DNA of 64,000 nucleotides from Bacillota bacterium (GCA_023421075.1 JAEZUM010000057.1:1-64000), one strand, 5' to 3'. Positions 53,819-63,890 are shown, counted from the first letter of the stretch. The notes: generated by a model not told the origin, from the letters alone. Numbers and translations: made by a program.

Positions 53819-55879
53819 TTACTGGATAAGATCCGCCACATTGATAATCAGGCTGATGCTGCCGTCGCCAAGTAAGGTACAGCCCGTAATTCCATGTATT
53901 TTTCGAATATTCTTAATATAGTCCGGCAGTGCTTTCACTACCACCTGCTGCTGTCCTAATAATTCATCTGCAAAGATGCATAGCATCTTGTCGTCCTGCT
54001 CAACCATAATTATGATACCCTGAGTAAAATCGGTGATCTCCGTCTCCACCTGATAGATCTGGTGTAATCTCAGAATCGGATAACAATTCCCACGTACCAT
54101 AAGCATTTCATTCCCATCCGGATCAACGATGATATCCGAGACCTCCGGACGGAAGGATTCCTTGATTGTCATGGTTGGAATCGTATATCTGGAGCTTCCG
54201 ACCTTTACATTCATACCGTCGATGATCGCTAAGGTTAAGGGTATCTTCAATGTTATCGCAGTGCCGACAGCCTCCTTGCTCTCTACCGATATGGAGCCCC
54301 CTATGGTCTCGATATTCTTGGTTACAACATCCATTCCTACACCGCGTCCGCTATATTCACTGACCTTATCCTTGGTAGAGAAGCCCGGAAGAAATATCAG
54401 ATTAAAGATTTCTCGATCCGTCAACTCCTCCTGCGGCTTCGTCAACAAGCCTCTCTCAATCGCCTTCGAAACGATCTTCTGCTTGTTTAATCCACGACCA
54501 TCATCCCTTATTGTTACCAGTACATCACTGCCTGAATTCTTAGCCTCCAGTGTAATTTTACCCGCTCTTCGCTTACCGGCTGCTTCTCTGGCATCCGCCG
54601 GTTCGATCCCATGATCAATGGAATTACGTACCAGATGCATCAGAGGATCCGATATATGCTCTATAATATTCTTATCTACCTCGGTTTCTTCACCGATCAG
54701 TTCCAGCTCTGTTTCCTTATTCAGATTTTTATTCATATCGCGAACCAGACGATGCATCTTCTGGAAGGACGATGCCAGGGGAACCATGCGGATTGACATT
54801 ACCGTATCCTGCAGCTCTGTAATATTCTTATGTAATTGTCTGGCTGCCTTATAAAAATCATCCAGCTCCAAGGCTTCCAGTTCGGGATTTTGTGTAACCA
54901 GGGATTCGGAGATTACAATTTCACCCACCAGATCCATCAGCTTATCAAGCTTAGCAACACTGACACTGATAATATTTTGAACAGCGGACGTATAGGTCTG
55001 ATTATCCTTAGCCCTTGTATTTTGATTATTCTTGTACTCCGGAACCTTGATTTCACTAACCTGGGGTGAACTATCGGGTTCGTGCTGCTCTTCAAAATCA
55101 ATATCCTCCGACAACTCTGACAGCTCCAGCTTTTCCAGAAAGATTGTCTTTTGAAAATATTCCTCCATTTCAGAGAAGGATTTATTGATTTTAAAATAAA
55201 TGGTAAACCCTTTTTCCCTGATTATCTGAATGGTATCCAAATTCTCAATAATATCATAAGGAACATAATTAATATTATCTGAAAATTGCTTAAGATTATG
55301 AATCACCGAATAAGCCCGTATATTCTCCATCTCACAACCGTCTTCAAAGAATAATCTGGCTTTGTAATAATGCATGGAGGCTGCGGTTAATGGCTTGTCC
55401 GGGATAATATAATACTGAAGCTTCTCCTGGGCAACAGGCTTTTCCTCTAGGATAGGCTTTCCGTTACAATTCTTTTTTAAGTCTCCGAGGAATGCCTTGA
55501 TGGATACCATTAGGGCTTCACAATTACCTTCGTCTGCATCATGATTTTGGATTTTCTCCAGCTCTATCTTAATAAAATCTACGCCCTCCAAAAGCAGATC
55601 GGATAGCACTCTGGTGTCGATGGATTGCGGTTTCTGTTCACGGATAAAATAAAACAGATCTTCCATCGCATGAGCCAGATTTGCGATATTGTTAAAAAGC
55701 ATCATGGCGGACGATCCCTTTATCGTATGCATGATGCGAAAAATTTCGTTAATGGAATTATCGGAGCAGTTTTCTGTCTTCTCTATGTCAAGGATACAAT
55801 TTTCTAATTGCTCTATATTATGAAGAGTTTCAAACAAATACATCTCAAGCATTTGCTCATTGCCGCTAAGTTCTGACAT
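53819..55879 (-). CDS. cheA: CheA-type histidine kinase
   Basis: A 686-residue chemotaxis-type kinase. P1 has the phospho-accepting H51 in MHTIKGSSAMM. A P2-like linker follows (about 150-270), then P3 dimerisation (around LDKLMDLVGEIVISESLV), P4 ATPase (HLVRNSIDHGIEP, DDGRGLNKQKI, FSTKDKVSEYSGRGVGMDVV) and the CheW-like P5 (about 555-686). It would be activated by the chemoreceptor through CheW. Start follows ATAGGAGGAAGAAG. No CheY, CheR, CheB or CheD gene lies near except the stand-alone receiver at 49817. Confidence 0.92.
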   Translation of the reverse strand: MSELSGNEQMLEMYLFETLHNIEQLENCILDIEKTENCSDNSINEIFRIMHTIKGSSAMMLFNNIANLAHAMEDLFYFIREQKPQSIDTRVLSDLLLEGVDFIKIELEKIQNHDADEGNCEALMVSIKAFLGDLKKNCNGKPILEEKPVAQEKLQYYIIPDKPLTAASMHYYKARLFFEDGCEMENIRAYSVIHNLKQFSDNINYVPYDIIENLDTIQIIREKGFTIYFKINKSFSEMEEYFQKTIFLEKLELSELSEDIDFEEQHEPDSSPQVSEIKVPEYKNNQNTRAKDNQTYTSAVQNIISVSVAKLDKLMDLVGEIVISESLVTQNPELEALELDDFYKAARQLHKNITELQDTVMSIRMVPLASSFQKMHRLVRDMNKNLNKETELELIGEETEVDKNIIEHISDPLMHLVRNSIDHGIEPADAREAAGKRRAGKITLEAKNSGSDVLVTIRDDGRGLNKQKIVSKAIERGLLTKPQEELTDREIFNLIFLPGFSTKDKVSEYSGRGVGMDVVTKNIETIGGSISVESKEAVGTAITLKIPLTLAIIDGMNVKVGSSRYTIPTMTIKESFRPEVSDIIVDPDGNEMLMVRGNCYPILRLHQIYQVETEITDFTQGIIIMVEQDDKMLCIFADELLGQQQVVVKALPDYIKNIRKIHGITGCTLLGDGSISLIINVADLIQ

Positions 55880-55905
55880 CTTCTTCCTCCTATTGAAATT
55901 AATAT

Positions 55906-56493
55906 CTATGTTTTAATCGCTTCCAGTACCAGGTTCGTGGCATAGACAGCCTTCTCCCTGAGGGAGAAGCTATAGTCTGATAATCTCCACTTCAGACATA
56001 ACCCTCGATTAATCGATGATATGATTGAAGCGATGTCCTCCGAATCGACTGTCTCCTGTACCAAGCCACTCTCCTTAGCTCTCACTATCATTTTTGTCAG
56101 GTAATCGATTCTGCCATAAAAAATGTCTCTCGCTTTTTGCTCTAATAAAGCATCCCCTTTTAAGGTATCATAAGCCTGGTAAATCGCAGTAATCGCAGGA
56201 TAATTCTCATAATAAATCATATATGAATTAACATAAAATCGAATAGCCTCCAATGCATCATCATTCTTATCGATTGCAGAATAAAAAATATCCCTGTCAT
56301 AAAAGCTAAATTGCTCTAAAACCGCTAAAATCAAGTCACTCTTTTTCGGATATAATTTAAAAATCAACCCCTCTGATATGCTTAACCTTTTTGCTATTTC
56401 CTTCGTTGATACATTGTGAATTCCGTTTTTATCGATTAAATCGATGGCATGCAGGATGATATATTCTTTTCTTTGGCTTGCATCTAGTTCCAT
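55906..56493 (-). CDS. TetR-family regulator
   Basis: A 195-residue repressor. The N-terminal helix-turn-helix is clear (IDKNGIHNVSTKEIAKRLSI, EGLIFKLYPKKSDLI); the remainder is a ligand-binding helical domain. Its place between the chemoreceptor and CheA suggests control of this signalling set, but no operator was identified. Start follows ACGGAGACAATTAT. Confidence 0.88.
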   Translation of the reverse strand: MELDASQRKEYIILHAIDLIDKNGIHNVSTKEIAKRLSISEGLIFKLYPKKSDLILAVLEQFSFYDRDIFYSAIDKNDDALEAIRFYVNSYMIYYENYPAITAIYQAYDTLKGDALLEQKARDIFYGRIDYLTKMIVRAKESGLVQETVDSEDIASIISSINRGLCLKWRLSDYSFSLREKAVYATNLVLEAIKT

Positions 56494-56645
56494 ATAATTG
56501 TCTCCGTCTTAGGTTTGTATATGGTTGATTATATCTTTCCCGACATGTGCTGTCAACGAATGCATAATATTGTCAATGCTATCGTTTTAAGATGCTCCGG
56601 AGGAAGTCTCCTCCGGAGATCCGTTATGTAAGTTACTTATTTTGA

Positions 56646-58364
56646 TTAGTACTTTCCAAATTCATAATCATTCAATTTAATCTTATCTGCTGCATTTTTT
56701 TCGATACTCTCGTTGGAAAAACCGGAATGCTTCGACTCATTTCTTTGATTTAACATTTTCACAACTGCAGGATTCAGGCTATCTTCCAGCTTAAAGCTTC
56801 CCTGACCCATACTATGTCTTCTGAGTTTAAAGCGGGATACCTGCTCCTTAAGCATTTCTGCCTGACCGGAAAGCTCTTCGCTCGCTGCTGCACTTTCCTG
56901 TGAGGTAGCTGAATTTGTCTGAACCACATTGGATACTTGGATAATTCCTTGATTAACCTGTGCAATTCCTGCAGCCTGCTCGTTTGAGGCATTGGATATA
57001 TCACCGACGAGATTAGCAACCTTCGCGATGTCACTTACGATTTTAGCGAGAGCATCCGCTGTCTGATTTGCAATTTTCGTACCGCCGTCAACTTTCTTGA
57101 TCGAGCTTTCTATCATAGTCGTAGTCTCTTTCGCCGCCTTAGCCGAACGTGCCGCGAGATTTCTTACCTCTTCCGCAACAACGGCAAAGCCCTTTCCATG
57201 CTGTCCTGCTCTTGCCGCTTCTACCGCTGCATTGAGTGCGAGGATATTGGTCTGGAAGGCGATATCATCAATCACCTTAATAATCTTGGAGATATTGCTG
57301 GAGGATTCATTAATTTCATCCATTGCCTTCAGCATATCCTTCATCTGATCATTACCGGTATTTGCATTCTCCTTTGCTGTTTCCGCAAGAGAATTGGCCT
57401 GCTTTGCATTCTCTGCATTCTGTTTCGTCTGAACAGAGATTTCCTCCAGTGAGGATGAAAGCTCTTCTACGGAACTGGCTTGTTCGGTAGACCCCTGTGA
57501 TAGGGATATGCTGGATTCTGATACCTGTCTTGCACCGGATGCCACCTGCTCGGCCGCTGCGTTGATATTAGACATTACATTATTCAGGTTATCACTCATT
57601 CTTCGGAAGGAAGCCGCCAAGGCACCAACCTCATCCCTTGTATTGATATCGATATCAATGTTCAGATCTCCGTCAGCAATCTGCTCTGCTGATTTCGATA
57701 ATTTCTTCACCGGATTACCTATTATACGACTAATGAAGATTCCCAAAATAATCGCGATCAACATGCCCCCGCCTACTACTACCAGCATGGTGAAAATGGC
57801 TTTATCGGCTGTTGCAGAATTAGTGATTGATTTTCCATCTGCATCTTCAACCTTTAGACTTACCAGGTTATCAATGGATGCCTGCTCATTATCTGCACTG
57901 GCCTTCATGTCGTTAACTAAAAAGTGATAAGCCTCTTCATCTTTATTCTCCAGTGCTAAAGCTAATAATTTCTTAAGATTAGCACCATATTCTGCTCTTG
58001 TTGAAAGGAAATGATCAAAAGCCTCCTGCATTCGTTCCGACATTATTTTCGCTTGGAATGAATCACATAAGGTATTCAGCTGTGTGATATTACCCTGAAT
58101 TTTCTCATAGATTGCATTGATATCATCTACATTATTTTCCAATATCATATCACGGTTCCATACTCGGATTTCCTGAAATACTCTGGACATCTGACCGGCT
58201 TCTGCGATCGGCACTGTAAGCTTCTCATATAACTCTGTGTCGTTTTTATCAATCTTGTCTATATTAACGATACCTACCACACCAACGACACCTGCAATCA
58301 GTGCTACTAAAATAAAACTGGAAATGAGCTTTGCTCCTATCTTCATATTGTAAAACCACTTCAT
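56646..58364 (-). CDS. methyl-accepting chemoreceptor
   Basis: A 572-residue receptor. The N-terminal helix at about 8-33 and a second at about 188-210 bracket a four-helix-bundle sensor domain with the usual ENNVDDINAIYEKIQGN type segments. HAMP follows (around 210-262), then the long cytoplasmic coiled coil with the tip (FQTNILALNAAVEAARAG, GFAVVAEEVRNLA). Start follows CTAGGAGGGTAAATT. It is 25 bases downstream of cheW. Confidence 0.92.
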   Translation of the reverse strand: MKWFYNMKIGAKLISSFILVALIAGVVGVVGIVNIDKIDKNDTELYEKLTVPIAEAGQMSRVFQEIRVWNRDMILENNVDDINAIYEKIQGNITQLNTLCDSFQAKIMSERMQEAFDHFLSTRAEYGANLKKLLALALENKDEEAYHFLVNDMKASADNEQASIDNLVSLKVEDADGKSITNSATADKAIFTMLVVVGGGMLIAIILGIFISRIIGNPVKKLSKSAEQIADGDLNIDIDINTRDEVGALAASFRRMSDNLNNVMSNINAAAEQVASGARQVSESSISLSQGSTEQASSVEELSSSLEEISVQTKQNAENAKQANSLAETAKENANTGNDQMKDMLKAMDEINESSSNISKIIKVIDDIAFQTNILALNAAVEAARAGQHGKGFAVVAEEVRNLAARSAKAAKETTTMIESSIKKVDGGTKIANQTADALAKIVSDIAKVANLVGDISNASNEQAAGIAQVNQGIIQVSNVVQTNSATSQESAAASEELSGQAEMLKEQVSRFKLRRHSMGQGSFKLEDSLNPAVVKMLNQRNESKHSGFSNESIEKNAADKIKLNDYEFGKY

Positions 58365-58389
58365 AATTTACCCTCCTAGTATAATTAAT

Positions 58390-58881
58390 TTATAAAGCAC
58401 TCAAGACATTATCCACTTCGTCATCATAGAGGAGCTTATCACAATTCAGTAAAAGCTTTACCTCATTTCCAACCTTGCCGATGCCATTAATATATCTGTT
58501 TCCTATTCTGCTCACTTCCGGTGGCGGTACAATATCATTCGCCGGTATGTTCAGCACCTCGGATACACTGTCAACAATTAAGCCCATCGATATGTCCCTG
58601 ATATCAATAACAATTACACAGGTCCGATCATTATAGTCCTTGTATTCTTTGTTAAACCGTAGTCTTACATCCATGACCGGAATAATCTTTCCTCTTAGGT
58701 TAATAATACCCTTAAAATATACCGGAAGCTCCGGCACCTGAACAATTTGCTGAATGCCGATTATTTCTGTCACGTATTTGATTTCAATTCCATATAGCTC
58801 GTCGTTTAATGCAAAGGTTAAATACTTGCCCTTTTGGGTGTCCTCCTGTTCCAATAAATCCAGTCCCGTAATGTCATCCAT
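58390..58881 (-). CDS. cheW: CheW adaptor
   Basis: A 163-residue CheW: LTFALNDELYGIEIKYVTEI, VPELPVYFKGIINLRGKIIP and VDSVSEVLNI are the typical elements. It links the receptor to CheA. First gene of the receptor unit; start follows GAAAGGAGCTGCAAGT. The promoter at 58980-59008 lies about 100 bases upstream. Confidence 0.93.
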   Translation of the reverse strand: MDDITGLDLLEQEDTQKGKYLTFALNDELYGIEIKYVTEIIGIQQIVQVPELPVYFKGIINLRGKIIPVMDVRLRFNKEYKDYNDRTCVIVIDIRDISMGLIVDSVSEVLNIPANDIVPPPEVSRIGNRYINGIGKVGNEVKLLLNCDKLLYDDEVDNVLSAL

Positions 58882-58979
58882 ACTTGCAGCTCCTTTCTCA
58901 ATTTGATAACGAGCTTGTCGCTCTCGAAATTTTACATTTTTTGTATGTCTCGTGAGTTACAACTTACTTCTATGGAAAA

Positions 58980-59008
58980 ATTATATAATTACTTGCTTTT
59001 CTTGTCAA
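58980..59008 (-). promoter_or_regulatory. promoter of the cheW-receptor unit
   Basis: On the minus strand TTGACA (59008-59003), 17 bases, TATAAT (58985-58980): consensus sigma-A, not a flagellar sigma-D type. It suggests the module is not tied to flagellar regulation. Confidence 0.75.
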
Positions 59009-59105
59009 TATATATATTTTTTTGTCACATTTACCAACGAAAACCTTATAAATACAACGAAAGTCCTACGAAAACGCATGTATTATGTCGAAATAAGCAT
59101 CAAAA

Positions 59106-59147
59106 AAGATGTATGCCAGGATAAATTAGTACCCTTTCATACATCTT
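59106..59147 (-). terminator. terminator after the MFS gene
   Basis: AAGATGTATG (59106-59115) and CATACATCTT (59138-59147) are perfect reverse complements; on the minus strand TTTTTT follows the stem. It lies 25 bases beyond the MFS stop. Confidence 0.65.
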
Positions 59148-59171
59148 ACTTTTTGTTTGCAGTAAATTCAC

Positions 59172-60428
59172 TTAGGCGATTTCTTTCTCCATCTCTCTAT
59201 TATCGATCAACTGAGCTTTTCTTCTAATTCCTCTGATATATATACTATACATTCCAATAATACCAATAATGGATAAAACAAAGGTCAAAGGCCAGATATA
59301 ATTTAGACCGATTTCCTCAATGAACTTACCGGCTATCGATGTACCAAGTGCAGCTCCGATGGACCAGCTTAAGGAACCGATGGCATTAAATCTGGCACGA
59401 AAGTTGCTCGGGCTGTTGTCAGCCAGATATACACCGAAATTCGTCACCACCAAGATTTCACCTATCGTCCAGATTACTGTCGACAGAATAAACAATGGAT
59501 AACTACTGACAAAACCTAACATACCAAATCCGATCGCATAGAAGATACCGGCAATTGTGATATTAATCAAGGGTCGAAACCGTTTGGTTAAGGAGGTTAC
59601 ACCCACAGTGCAGAATAACACCGTAAAGGCATTAATGCTCATAAGAATTCCAAACTTACTGGCACCGCTTTCACCAAAAATCGCATCTGCTGTCAACGGC
59701 AGAGAAAAGCGATGCTGTGTATAGATAAAACTGTATATGATATAGGTCAAGAGAAAGAGTGTAATCTGCGGTCGTTTGAATAAAGCAGTAAGAACATTAC
59801 CCTTCTCCTCTTTCTCCTGCTCGGTATAGACAGTCTTCTTTAGATCATCGGCTTTGACTTCCTTCACATTTCTTCCAATCAGAAACATCGCAATAAACGA
59901 CGTAAGCGCATCTCCGATGAATAATAGGGGAAGTAAATTCTTGAAGAGAAAGCCCGCAACAATCGGTCCGAGAGCGACACCGATATTGATACCAAGATAT
60001 TGCAGCGAAAAACCCGACTGCCTTTGCTCAGGCGGAAGGATATCTGTAATGATTGCATTCATCGGGGGACGGACCGCTCCGTGAAAGAAGGTGGATACCA
60101 TAAGGAATGCCACAATGATCGTGGGATTCGTTAAAAATGCACAGGGTACCAGGGAAAGGGCTGCTCCTGCCTGAGCTATCATATAAGTCCTCTTACGACC
60201 GAGCTCATCGGCCAGCTTCCCCCCGAGCAAGGAAGAAGGAATCCCAATCAGAGAACATATGGTTACAATAATGCCTGCCATCTCAATGGAAAGACCAATC
60301 TTTATCGTAAGGTACATCGTTAAGAAAGGCATTACAAAATCTCCAAATCGGTTGATTACCGTAGCACCGAACATAATATACATATTCTTAGGTAATCCCC
60401 TATAAGTGTCTATCATTTTAAGCTTCAA
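59172..60428 (-). CDS. major facilitator superfamily transporter
   Basis: A 418-residue transporter with twelve membrane helices. The loop after helix 2 has GGKLADELGRKR, the DHA-type motif A, typical of drug-proton antiporters. It probably exports a small molecule. A TTG start seven bases after GGAGG fits best; an ATG lies four codons on. Substrate unknown. The terminator at 59106-59147 follows. Confidence 0.88.
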   Translation of the reverse strand: MKLKMIDTYRGLPKNMYIMFGATVINRFGDFVMPFLTMYLTIKIGLSIEMAGIIVTICSLIGIPSSLLGGKLADELGRKRTYMIAQAGAALSLVPCAFLTNPTIIVAFLMVSTFFHGAVRPPMNAIITDILPPEQRQSGFSLQYLGINIGVALGPIVAGFLFKNLLPLLFIGDALTSFIAMFLIGRNVKEVKADDLKKTVYTEQEKEEKGNVLTALFKRPQITLFLLTYIIYSFIYTQHRFSLPLTADAIFGESGASKFGILMSINAFTVLFCTVGVTSLTKRFRPLINITIAGIFYAIGFGMLGFVSSYPLFILSTVIWTIGEILVVTNFGVYLADNSPSNFRARFNAIGSLSWSIGAALGTSIAGKFIEEIGLNYIWPLTFVLSIIGIIGMYSIYIRGIRRKAQLIDNREMEKEIA

Positions 60429-60714
60429 CTTAATCCCTCCACTCTACCACAAGCCCACGATCCAAAAGTTATAACGACCATTGTAATTAATTGTTAAGGT
60501 ATTGTCAATATCCGAACGTAAGGAATGACAACTTTCTTATAAAATGCACAAGATCGTATCATCCAAATGGAATACACTCTCGAATCCAATTTTACCACCT
60601 CAATACAAAGTAAGGACTGCATGCATGCTGCACACAGTCCGCTTCAAACAATATCTTGTCCTAACATAAACGCTTACTTCTTCTTATACTAACGTATGGT
60701 TATTGTCCCATGTA

Positions 60715-60999
60715 TCAATATACCTTATTGTATATATTTAATGAACTCTCTGTAACATACTTCCCAACCAACGGTACGATTCTTACAAAATGCTCTGTCT
60801 TCATATGTGCATCCAGAGATGATTTATCCTCCCATTCTTCAATCATCGTCAATACCGCCGGATCCTCCAGGTCTTGATAAAGCTCATATACGATACAGCC
60901 TGCTTCTTGTCTTGTTGAAGTAACCAATTCCTCATACATGCTTAAAACAGTTTCAATCTTGTCCGTCATTACCTTACTTTTTGCAACCACTTTTATCAT
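60715..60999 (-). CDS. ABM-type putative quinol monooxygenase
   Basis: A 94-residue protein with the antibiotic biosynthesis monooxygenase fold: IKVVAKSKVMTDKIETVLSM, STRQEAGCIVYELYQDLEDP, LTMIEEWEDKSSLDAHMKTE and HFVRIVPLV. Members are small dimeric YgiN-type enzymes or degradation factors; activity here is not known. Start follows TTAGGAGGACGAAATA. Confidence 0.85.
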   Translation of the reverse strand: MIKVVAKSKVMTDKIETVLSMYEELVTSTRQEAGCIVYELYQDLEDPAVLTMIEEWEDKSSLDAHMKTEHFVRIVPLVGKYVTESSLNIYNKVY

Positions 61000-61146
61000 T
61001 ATTTCGTCCTCCTAAATTATGAAAGAGCAAGATGGATCGCATTCTATCATGCTGTTTCATGCTCTTTGTACAAAGATAATACTATCACCCCTAATCCAAA
61101 ATGACAAGATTTATTGTTTAATTACCGCGACCGACTTACACCGGCA

Positions 61147-61225
61147 AATGTGTCCAGCTTCGCCGGACACATTGTAATAAAAAGAGGATTTCGCATGCTG
61201 TTCTGCAGCTTGCGAAATCCTCTTT
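61147..61225 (-). terminator. tandem terminator hairpins after the GGGtGRT gene
   Basis: AAAGAGGATTTCGCA (61181-61195) pairs perfectly with TGCGAAATCCTCTTT (61211-61225); AATGTGTCC (61147-61155) pairs with GGACACATT (61165-61173). Read on the minus strand, the first hairpin starts about 20 bases after the GGGtGRT stop and is followed by TTTTTATTAC. Confidence 0.75.
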
Positions 61226-61244
61226 ATTATTTGCGCGTATTTCC

Positions 61245-62255
61245 TTAGAACTTACCTGCCTCAGCAGCTTCCTGTAAGGATACTGCTACTGCTACTGTCA
61301 TACCAACCATCGGGTTGTTACCTGCACCGATCAGACCCATCATCTCAACGTGAGCCGGTACGGAGGAGGAGCCTGCGAACTGAGCGTCAGAATGCATTCT
61401 ACCCATAGTATCGGTCATACCGTAGGAAGCAGGACCCGCTGCCATGTTGTCGGGATGAAGTGTTCTACCGGTACCACCACCGGAAGCTACGGAGAAGTAT
61501 TTCTTACCGAGATCAACACATTCCTTCTTGTAGGTACCTGCAACAGGATGCTGGAATCTGGTAGGATTGGTGGAGTTACCGGTAATGGAAACATCAACAC
61601 CTTCCTTATGCATGATTGCAACACCTTCGGTTACATCGTTTGCACCATAACAGTTAACAGCTGCTCTAAGACCCTTGGAGTAAGCCTTACGGGAAACTTC
61701 CTTCACTTCTCCTGTATAATAATCCATCTCTGTCTCAACGTGAGTAAAGCCGTTGATACGGGAGATGATCTGAGCTGCATCCTTACCAAGACCGTTTAAG
61801 ATTACTCTTAAAGGCTTTGTTCTAACCTTGTTCGCGGACTGAGCGATACCGATTGCACCCTCTGCTGCTGCAAAGGATTCGTGTCCTGCTAAGAAGCAGA
61901 AGCATTCGGTGGACTCTTCCAATAACATCTTACCGAGGTTACCATGTCCTAAACCAACTTTTCTCTGATCTGCTACGGAGCCGGGGATACAGAACGCCTG
62001 TAAGCCTTCACCGATTGCTGCTGCAGCATCAGCTGCTTTTCTGGAGCCTTTTTTGATTGCGATTGCTGCACCAACGATATATGCCCAACAAGCATTTTCA
62101 AAACAAATGGGCTGAATACCCTTAACCATATTGTAAACATCAAGTCCGGCATCCTTGGTAATCTTCTCTGCTTCTTCGATGGAAGCAATGCCGTAGCTGT
62201 TTAAAGCAGCATTGATTTGATTAATTCTTCTATCATATGATTCAAATAAAGCCAT
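61245..62255 (-). CDS. GGGtGRT protein
   Basis: A 336-residue protein with the defining ASGGGTGRTLHPDNMAAGPA segment near residue 258, a region rich in Gly with MGRMHSDAQFAGSS and GLIGAGNNPMVGMTVAVAVS after it. The family is common in anaerobes and has no established function. It is always seen here next to an IscU/NifU-type scaffold, which is the upstream gene (19 bases away), pointing to Fe-S or related cofactor chemistry. Start follows AAAAGGAGGATACATACA. Confidence 0.9.
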   Translation of the reverse strand: MALFESYDRRINQINAALNSYGIASIEEAEKITKDAGLDVYNMVKGIQPICFENACWAYIVGAAIAIKKGSRKAADAAAAIGEGLQAFCIPGSVADQRKVGLGHGNLGKMLLEESTECFCFLAGHESFAAAEGAIGIAQSANKVRTKPLRVILNGLGKDAAQIISRINGFTHVETEMDYYTGEVKEVSRKAYSKGLRAAVNCYGANDVTEGVAIMHKEGVDVSITGNSTNPTRFQHPVAGTYKKECVDLGKKYFSVASGGGTGRTLHPDNMAAGPASYGMTDTMGRMHSDAQFAGSSSVPAHVEMMGLIGAGNNPMVGMTVAVAVSLQEAAEAGKF

Positions 62256-62274
62256 TGTATGTATCCTCCTTTTC

Positions 62275-62967
62275 CTATTCGTGTCTCGGGTCGATGATCT
62301 TTACTGCATCAGCAACACGGCCGTACTGACCCTTGGATTTTTCAAATGCTGTATTAGCATCTTCACCCTTTTTGATGAAGTCCATCATCTTACCAAAGTT
62401 AACGAACTGGTAACCGATAATCTCACTATTCTCATCCAAAGCGATACCGGTTACATAACCATCGGTCATCTCAAGATAGCGGGGACCCTTTTCCAGAGTA
62501 CCATACATAGTACCAACCATACTTCTAAGACCCTTACCTAAGTCCTCAAGACCTGCACCGATCGGAAGGCCGTCCTCGGAGAAAGCACTCTGTGTTCTAC
62601 CATAAGCGATCTGTAAGAATAATTCTCTCATTGCAACATTAATCGCATCGCATACCAAGTCTGTATTTAATGCTTCTAAAATAGTTAATCCGGGAAGAAT
62701 TTCTGATGCCATAGCTGCGGAATGAGTCATACCGGAACAACCAATTGTTTCTACTAATGCTTCCTGAATAATGCCGTCCTTTACGTTAAGAGTTAATTTG
62801 CAGGTACCCTGCTGAGGTGCACACAAGCCCACACCATGAGTTAAGCCGGAGATATCCTTCACTTCCTTCGCCTGTACCCATTTTGGTTCTTGAGGAATTG
62901 GTGCTGCTCCATGATGAACACCCTGGGTTACCGGACACATCATTTGAACTTCATGTGAATAAATCAT
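62275..62967 (-). CDS. IscU/NifU-like iron-sulfur scaffold protein
   Basis: A 230-residue protein. The N-terminal ~170 residues resemble IscU/NifU-type scaffolds: QQGTCKLTLNVKDGIIQEAL, IGCSGMTHSAAMASEILPG and NVAMRELFLQIAYGR, with the Cys-type ligands C52, C58 and C78 approximate positions. The remainder is a C-terminal extension not seen in short IscU. It precedes the GGGtGRT gene in one unit. Start follows GAAAGGAGTTTCAAAAC. Confidence 0.83.
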   Translation of the reverse strand: MIYSHEVQMMCPVTQGVHHGAAPIPQEPKWVQAKEVKDISGLTHGVGLCAPQQGTCKLTLNVKDGIIQEALVETIGCSGMTHSAAMASEILPGLTILEALNTDLVCDAINVAMRELFLQIAYGRTQSAFSEDGLPIGAGLEDLGKGLRSMVGTMYGTLEKGPRYLEMTDGYVTGIALDENSEIIGYQFVNFGKMMDFIKKGEDANTAFEKSKGQYGRVADAVKIIDPRHE

Positions 62968-63218
62968 GTTTTGAAACTCCTTTCAATATACATAGTATCG
63001 CATTTCACTTCTTACTTAACGAAAACAACCTTGCTTGTCCCCGTTAATTATGTATTAGAATACAATGCTTTCATCAATCAAGAGAAATTTTAACAATAGG
63101 ATGTAAATCCTTGTTAAAATTTTATCTTGTGTACGTATCATATTTTCGCATAAAAATCTCAATAAGTCTACACCTTTTTGCATTAAAAATAGCTGAACTA
63201 TTTCATAAACTTTATAGA

Positions 63219-63890
63219 TTATTCGCTTTTTGTTACTACTTCCCCTGCCCTTTTATAAATTGATGCTTCGGGGACATAACCTCGAACCATAGACAGAGGA
63301 TAAATATTGGCATTTCTGCCGACTACGGTACCGGGATTTAATACACTGTTACAGCCAACCTCAACATGATCTCCGAGAATCGCACCAAACTTCTTAAGTC
63401 CGGTCTCCATAACCAACTCCCCGGCACGAACGGTCACTAATGTTTTATCCGATTTTACATTCGACGTTATAGAGCCGGCACCCATATGAGCTTTAAAGCC
63501 CAGGATAGAGTCACCGACATAATTATAATGAGGCACCTGTACCTTATTGAATAGAATTACATTCTTAAGCTCGGTAGAATTGCCGACTACAGCACCTTCC
63601 CCTACAATCGCACTACCACGGATATAGGCACAATGTCTGACCTCTGCATCCTTCCCGATAATTGCTGGTCCGTTGATATAAGCGGTTGGTGCAACCTTTG
63701 CCGATTTGGCAACCCAGACATCCTCTGCCAGCTTATCATATTCATCGGTAGATAAATCGGCACCAATCTTTATAATCTCCTCCTTTATTTTCGCTAATAC
63801 CTCCCAGGGATAGGTACAACCAACGAAAATATCAGCCGCTATGGTTTCCTTCAGATTAAACAATGACTTAATCATAAGATGTTCTGACAT
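63219..63890 (-). CDS. left-handed beta-helix protein, GlmU-like
   Basis: A 223-residue hexapeptide-repeat protein resembling the C-terminal part of sugar-1-phosphate nucleotidylyltransferases (annotated often as UDP-N-acetylglucosamine pyrophosphorylase-like). Repeats run from about 55 to 200 (VAPTAYINGPAIIGKDAEVR, CAYIRGSAIVGEGAVVGNST, GVGAN-type turns). The N-terminal nucleotidyltransferase domain is missing, so it is probably an acyltransferase or a partial enzyme. Start follows CCTTTTAAGGAGGAACGGGT region. Confidence 0.78.
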   Translation of the reverse strand: MSEHLMIKSLFNLKETIAADIFVGCTYPWEVLAKIKEEIIKIGADLSTDEYDKLAEDVWVAKSAKVAPTAYINGPAIIGKDAEVRHCAYIRGSAIVGEGAVVGNSTELKNVILFNKVQVPHYNYVGDSILGFKAHMGAGSITSNVKSDKTLVTVRAGELVMETGLKKFGAILGDHVEVGCNSVLNPGTVVGRNANIYPLSMVRGYVPEASIYKRAGEVVTKSE

